Below are positions 60,491-64,000 of a stretch of DNA of 64,000 nt, one piece after another. Under the pieces are notes generated by a model. The model was not told the DNA's origin and did not search any database. It saw only the letters and a list, made by a program, of their open reading frames with translations. A program made the position numbers and the translations under genes. The stretch is from an uncultured Opitutaceae bacterium (GTDB lineage Bacteria; Verrucomicrobiota; Verrucomicrobiia; Opitutales; Opitutaceae): assembly GCA_951813085.1 (NCBI GenBank), contig OX638348.1, positions 2,737,627 through 2,801,626 on the forward strand, read 5' to 3'. How positions within the stretch are numbered: position 1 is the first letter of the stretch; each line of letters opens with the position of its first letter.

Positions 60491-62554
60491 ATGGTCGACC
60501 TAGAAATCCAGGATGGCGTTGCGATCGTAACGATCGACAATCCTCCCGTTAACGCTCTCAGCGAAGGCGTTCGAAACGGTCTCTCCGAAGCGGTGCAAAA
60601 AGCCGATGCCGACGATAGCGCCAATGCGATTCTCATCATCTGCAGCGGAAGAACCTATATCGCAGGAGCGGATATAAAGGAATTTGGCAAGCCTCCCACA
60701 GGCGTCAGCCTTTTCGATGTACACGATGCGATGGAAGGCGCGTCCAAGCCGATCGTTTCCGCAATCCATGGCACCTGCTTAGGTGGCGGATTGGAAACCG
60801 CCCTCTGTTGCCACTATCGCGTCGCGGTCGCCTCCGCTAAATTTGGCTTTCCAGAAGTCCATCTCGGAATTCTTCCTGGCGCAGGAGGTACGCAACGCCT
60901 GCCCCGAATCGTCGGAGTCGAGAAATCGCTCGATATGATGGTGAGCGGAAAGCCAGTGAACGCGCGTTTCGCCCTCGAGAATGGTCTCATCGACGAGATT
61001 GTGGACGATCTATTCGAAGGGGGTATGGCCTTTGCGAAAAAGGCAGGGGCAGAGAGTAAACTCGTCCGAGTCCGAGATAGCAGCCAGAAACTTGACGAAG
61101 CGAAGGCGGACCCGGAACTGTTTGATCGGTTCCGAAAGAAAATTGCCCGCAAGGCGCGTGGATTCGACGCTCCAGAAGCCATCATCCAATGCGTCGAGGA
61201 TACGTTGACCCATTCCTTCGACGATGGAATTCAGGCGGAACGCGAGCGTTTCATGACCCTTGTCAGCGGCGCGAAGTCTGAAGCGCAGCGCTACTACTTC
61301 TTCGCGGAACGTCAGGCAAACAAGATTCCAGATGTTCCCAAAGAAACGGAAACGATAGCGATCGAAAAAGTCGGTATGATCGGCGCCGGAACGATGGGCG
61401 GCGGAATTTCGATGAACTTCCTTTCCCGTGGCATTCCGGTAACGATCGTCGAGTCAAATCAAGAAGCGCTCGATCGAGGCGTTAGCGTAGTGAGAAAAAA
61501 CTACATGCGGGGAGTGAAGAGCGGGCGCATCACCGAAGAGGGCGTTGATCAACTCATGGCCCTATTGACGCCGTCGCTATCCCTCGAAGACCTCGCCGAT
61601 TGCGACATGGTCATTGAAGCAGTCTTTGAAAATCTAGACTTGAAGAAGGAAGTCTTCACCAAACTCGACGGAATCGTCAAGCAAGGCGCCGTGTTAGCAA
61701 CCAATTCATCGGCCCTTGACGTGGACGCAATCGCCGCAGTGACCCAGCGTCCGGAATGGGTGCTCGGAACGCATTTCTTCAGTCCGGCAAACATCATGAG
61801 ACTGCTTGAAATTGTTCGTGCCGAGAAGACGTCGAAACCTGTTCTCGCGACAGCGATGGGGCTCGCTCGGAAACTAGGGAAAGTGCCCGTGGTATCGGGA
61901 GTTTGCCCGGGATTCATCGGAAATAGAATTCTTTTCAAGCGTGAGGTTCAAGCGGACAAGCTCATCTACGAAGGCGCGACACCTTGGGAAGTGGACGAAG
62001 TGATCTATAATTTCGGCTTTCCTATGGGACCTTTCGCTATGGGGGATTTGGCAGGCTTGGATATCGGCTGGGACGCTGAGAGCTCCCGGGGCGAAACGGA
62101 AATTAGGCACAAGCTATGCGAGCTGGGACGCCGCGGACAAAAGACCGGTTCCGGCTTCTACAACTACGATCCCGAAACACGGGCCAAGACCCCGGAACCA
62201 GAGGTTGAAAAACTCATCTCTGAAATTTCAGGGAACCTAGGCGCAACACGACGTGAGATAAGCAAAGAGGAGATTCTCGAACGCTGCCTTTACGCTATGA
62301 TCAATGAAGGAGCGCGAATCTTGGAAGAAGGGATGAGCCAACGTCCCAGCGACATAGATGTCGTCTGGGTCAATGGCTATGGTTGGCCCGTTTACCGGGG
62401 AGGTCCCATGTACTACGCCGATACGATCGGACTCGATCGCATCCTGGCGAAGATCAAGGAATTTCAAGCACAGGACAACGACGACTTCTGGCAACCCTCC
62501 GCGTTGATCGAATCGCTCGTGTCCGAGGGTAAAGGATTCAAGGACATGGCTTAA
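60491..62554 (+). CDS. FadB-like enoyl-CoA hydratase/3-hydroxyacyl-CoA dehydrogenase fusion
   Basis: 687 residues. Crotonase domain at about 1-190 with A-G-A-D-I-K-E-F near residue 58, G-T-C-L-G-G-G-L-E near 95 and F-P-E-V-H-L-G-I-L-P-G-A-G-G near 119, which has the catalytic glutamate region. A linker leads to the NAD-binding domain, V-G-M-I-G-A-G-T-M-G-G-G near 295, followed by H-F-F-S-P-A-N-I-M near 425 (catalytic His) and two 3HCDH C-terminal domains with G-F-I-G-N-R. It performs the two middle steps of beta-oxidation; with the thiolase at 38772 the spiral is complete. Confidence 0.93.
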   Translation: MVDLEIQDGVAIVTIDNPPVNALSEGVRNGLSEAVQKADADDSANAILIICSGRTYIAGADIKEFGKPPTGVSLFDVHDAMEGASKPIVSAIHGTCLGGGLETALCCHYRVAVASAKFGFPEVHLGILPGAGGTQRLPRIVGVEKSLDMMVSGKPVNARFALENGLIDEIVDDLFEGGMAFAKKAGAESKLVRVRDSSQKLDEAKADPELFDRFRKKIARKARGFDAPEAIIQCVEDTLTHSFDDGIQAERERFMTLVSGAKSEAQRYYFFAERQANKIPDVPKETETIAIEKVGMIGAGTMGGGISMNFLSRGIPVTIVESNQEALDRGVSVVRKNYMRGVKSGRITEEGVDQLMALLTPSLSLEDLADCDMVIEAVFENLDLKKEVFTKLDGIVKQGAVLATNSSALDVDAIAAVTQRPEWVLGTHFFSPANIMRLLEIVRAEKTSKPVLATAMGLARKLGKVPVVSGVCPGFIGNRILFKREVQADKLIYEGATPWEVDEVIYNFGFPMGPFAMGDLAGLDIGWDAESSRGETEIRHKLCELGRRGQKTGSGFYNYDPETRAKTPEPEVEKLISEISGNLGATRREISKEEILERCLYAMINEGARILEEGMSQRPSDIDVVWVNGYGWPVYRGGPMYYADTIGLDRILAKIKEFQAQDNDDFWQPSALIESLVSEGKGFKDMA

Positions 62555-62632
62555 GGCTGTTTCGCGCAAATTGCCCCATCCAGCGCTCCTTATCGAAGAA
62601 CGCCTCATCAACCTGATCTATCTAATTGCTCC

Positions 62633-64000
62633 ATGGATACAGATATACCCGGCGCTATGGATAGAGAAACAGCGTTAGAGTTGATAACTTCTAGCGATTC
62701 TCCGCTAGCCGTTTCGGTCGCGTCGATACAGAATATCGAATACAAAGTATTCACGCATGCCCCCGCCCACATGCGCGATGTGTTCGAATTTTCAAATACG
62801 CATTTCTGCAACAACGAATTCCTCGTCTACGAAGACGAGCGACTCACCTATGGCGAGACGCATCTCAAATCGGTCGCCCTTTCCAAGTCACTCTTAAGGC
62901 ACGGCATCCAGCCCGGAGATCGCGTCGCTATCTCCATGCGCAACTATCCAGAGTACGTATTCGCGATCGAAGCCATCCTAGCTATTGGCGCCGTTGCGGT
63001 TACGCTAAACGCATGGTGGCTGCCCGATGAAATCGAGTACGGGCTCAGGGACAGCGGCGCTCGATTCGCGTTCGTGGATCACGAACGATGGGATAGATTC
63101 ATACCTTCCAGACACTTGCTGGATAGTGGCGTCGCCATCGCTCGCCCAGAAGGCGAATTGCCTTCGGATGTTTTGTCCATGGAAAGCATGATGCAGCCAG
63201 GCGACGATGATGTTTTTCCAGAAATAGACATCCATCCGGATAGCGATGCCTTGATTATGTACACTTCCGGATCCACGGATCACCCGAAAGGCGTGGTCCT
63301 GACACACCGGGGCATCATTAGCGCGCTGCTTAATTTTTCCTGCATTGGACCTCTGCGCCTCCTCACCAGCGGAACTGAAGACGACCGAGCCATGACGATC
63401 CAATGGCTCAAGGGAGGCGCCGCTTCGATGGATGATCCTCTGGCAGCTCGATTTCCTCGAGAAAAGATGCTCGTCAATATTCCCTTCTTCCATGTGTCCG
63501 GTCTCCATACGATGCTTTTCCTTAGCTACTGGTCGGGTCGGACGATCGTTCTCATGCGCAAGTGGGAGGTCCAGAAAGCCTTGGAGCTGATCGAGGGAGA
63601 AGGGCTCACGCGCGTAGACGGCGTTCCGACATTAATTGGCGAAATTCTCAACTACGAGCGATTGAACGACTACGATCTCAGTAGCATAGACGCCATTGCC
63701 GGAGGAGGAGCTGCCAGACCCGCTGAGCACGTAAAGCTCCTTGAGGAACGACTCCCTCACGTATTGCCTGGTATCGGATACGGCATGACAGAAACCAACG
63801 CTGCCGGCGCGACCAATTGGGGCGAAGAATACCGAAATCGCCCCACATCCAGCGGGCGAGCCTCCGAGCCTCTCATTCAGATCGAGATACGCGATGGGTC
63901 CGGAAACGCCCTAAGACCGAATCAAGATGGTGAAATCTGCATGAAGTCAGCAGTGAACATGCGGTGCTACTGGAATAAGCCCAAGGAAACCGATGAAACG
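62633..64000 (+). CDS. AMP-dependent acyl-CoA ligase, 3' end outside the window
   Basis: 456 codons are present, open to the right edge. ATG 62633 is chosen as first start after the fadB-like gene (78 bp away); ATG 62657 is also possible. The ATP loop is Y-T-S-G-S-T-D-H-P-K-G near residue 209, where D-H replaces the usual G-x. G-I-G-Y-G-M-T-E-T-N near 382 is the adenine/acyl motif. The C-terminal lid with the catalytic lysine is missing because of the window edge. Likely co-transcribed with the fadB-like gene; activates a fatty or related acid. Confidence 0.88.
   Translation, partial: MDTDIPGAMDRETALELITSSDSPLAVSVASIQNIEYKVFTHAPAHMRDVFEFSNTHFCNNEFLVYEDERLTYGETHLKSVALSKSLLRHGIQPGDRVAISMRNYPEYVFAIEAILAIGAVAVTLNAWWLPDEIEYGLRDSGARFAFVDHERWDRFIPSRHLLDSGVAIARPEGELPSDVLSMESMMQPGDDDVFPEIDIHPDSDALIMYTSGSTDHPKGVVLTHRGIISALLNFSCIGPLRLLTSGTEDDRAMTIQWLKGGAASMDDPLAARFPREKMLVNIPFFHVSGLHTMLFLSYWSGRTIVLMRKWEVQKALELIEGEGLTRVDGVPTLIGEILNYERLNDYDLSSIDAIAGGGAARPAEHVKLLEERLPHVLPGIGYGMTETNAAGATNWGEEYRNRPTSSGRASEPLIQIEIRDGSGNALRPNQDGEICMKSAVNMRCYWNKPKETDET

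Overview
The window looks like a chromosomal segment of a Gram-negative heterotroph, most likely a marine verrucomicrobium of the Opitutae/Pelagicoccus type. This lineage call is an inference from gene content: three exported DUF1549/DUF1553 plus DUF1501 gene pairs (a Planctomycetes-Verrucomicrobia hallmark), a very large TonB-dependent receptor with the Opitutae-type N-terminus, Sel1 repeats and many Tat signals. No rRNA, tRNA, CRISPR array, phage or transposase gene was recognised.

Layout. 1-2022: the 3' part of a Sel1-repeat gene made of almost identical 108-bp units, then a Tat-exported TIM-barrel sugar isomerase-like protein. 2369-16432: three DUF1549/DUF1501 modules (one on +, two paralogous ones on -) around two tandem class-C beta-lactamase-like serine hydrolases. 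17034-20462: a TonB-dependent receptor with its own terminator. 20647-29669: a DapA-family aldolase/lyase, a sulfite dehydrogenase pair (SorA/SorB-like), a ROK regulator, and a divergent four-gene operon (L-fucose-isomerase-fold protein, threonine-synthase-like PLP enzyme, D-2-hydroxyacid dehydrogenase, YeiH-type putative sulfate exporter). I read this as a candidate catabolic island for a sulfonated compound. 29841-35949: a six-gene ABC importer with the gene order of the rhizobial glycerol system glpSTPQUV. 36189-64000: a large acyl-CoA catabolic region. It holds a thiolase-reductase-thioesterase operon, a TetR regulator, EtfBA with a membrane Fe-S quinone oxidoreductase, two adjacent acyl-CoA dehydrogenases, two acyl-CoA ligases, three SDRs, thioesterases, a sodium:solute symporter, a nitronate-monooxygenase-family flavoprotein, an enoyl-CoA hydratase, a MaoC hydratase, an APH-type kinase, a histidine phosphatase, a third serine hydrolase and a FadB-like fusion.

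Two repeated regulatory sequences tie these blocks together. A palindrome ATATCC-N6-GGATAT occurs next to the ROK gene/isomerase operon, before the TonB receptor and before the first DUF1549/DUF1501 pair; I propose it as the ROK operator. A second motif, TACCGTACGGTCGGTA or a close variant, occurs before the TonB receptor, the ABC importer, the thiolase/tetR divergent region and the fadB-ligase genes. In three of these it fills the 16-bp spacer of a TTGAAT/TAAAAn promoter, so I propose it as the operator of the TetR protein at 40095. The TonB receptor carries both sites, so outer-membrane uptake may answer to both circuits. Substrates are not determined by the sequence; sulfonated sugars or C3 sulfonates for the ROK circuit, and acyl esters, glycerol-containing lipids or alicyclic/branched acids for the TetR circuit, are hypotheses.

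Non-coding elements include a 172-bp element with 11-bp terminal inverted repeats and a related partial copy, a perfect 21-bp hairpin inside the ABC operon, and one clear intrinsic terminator.
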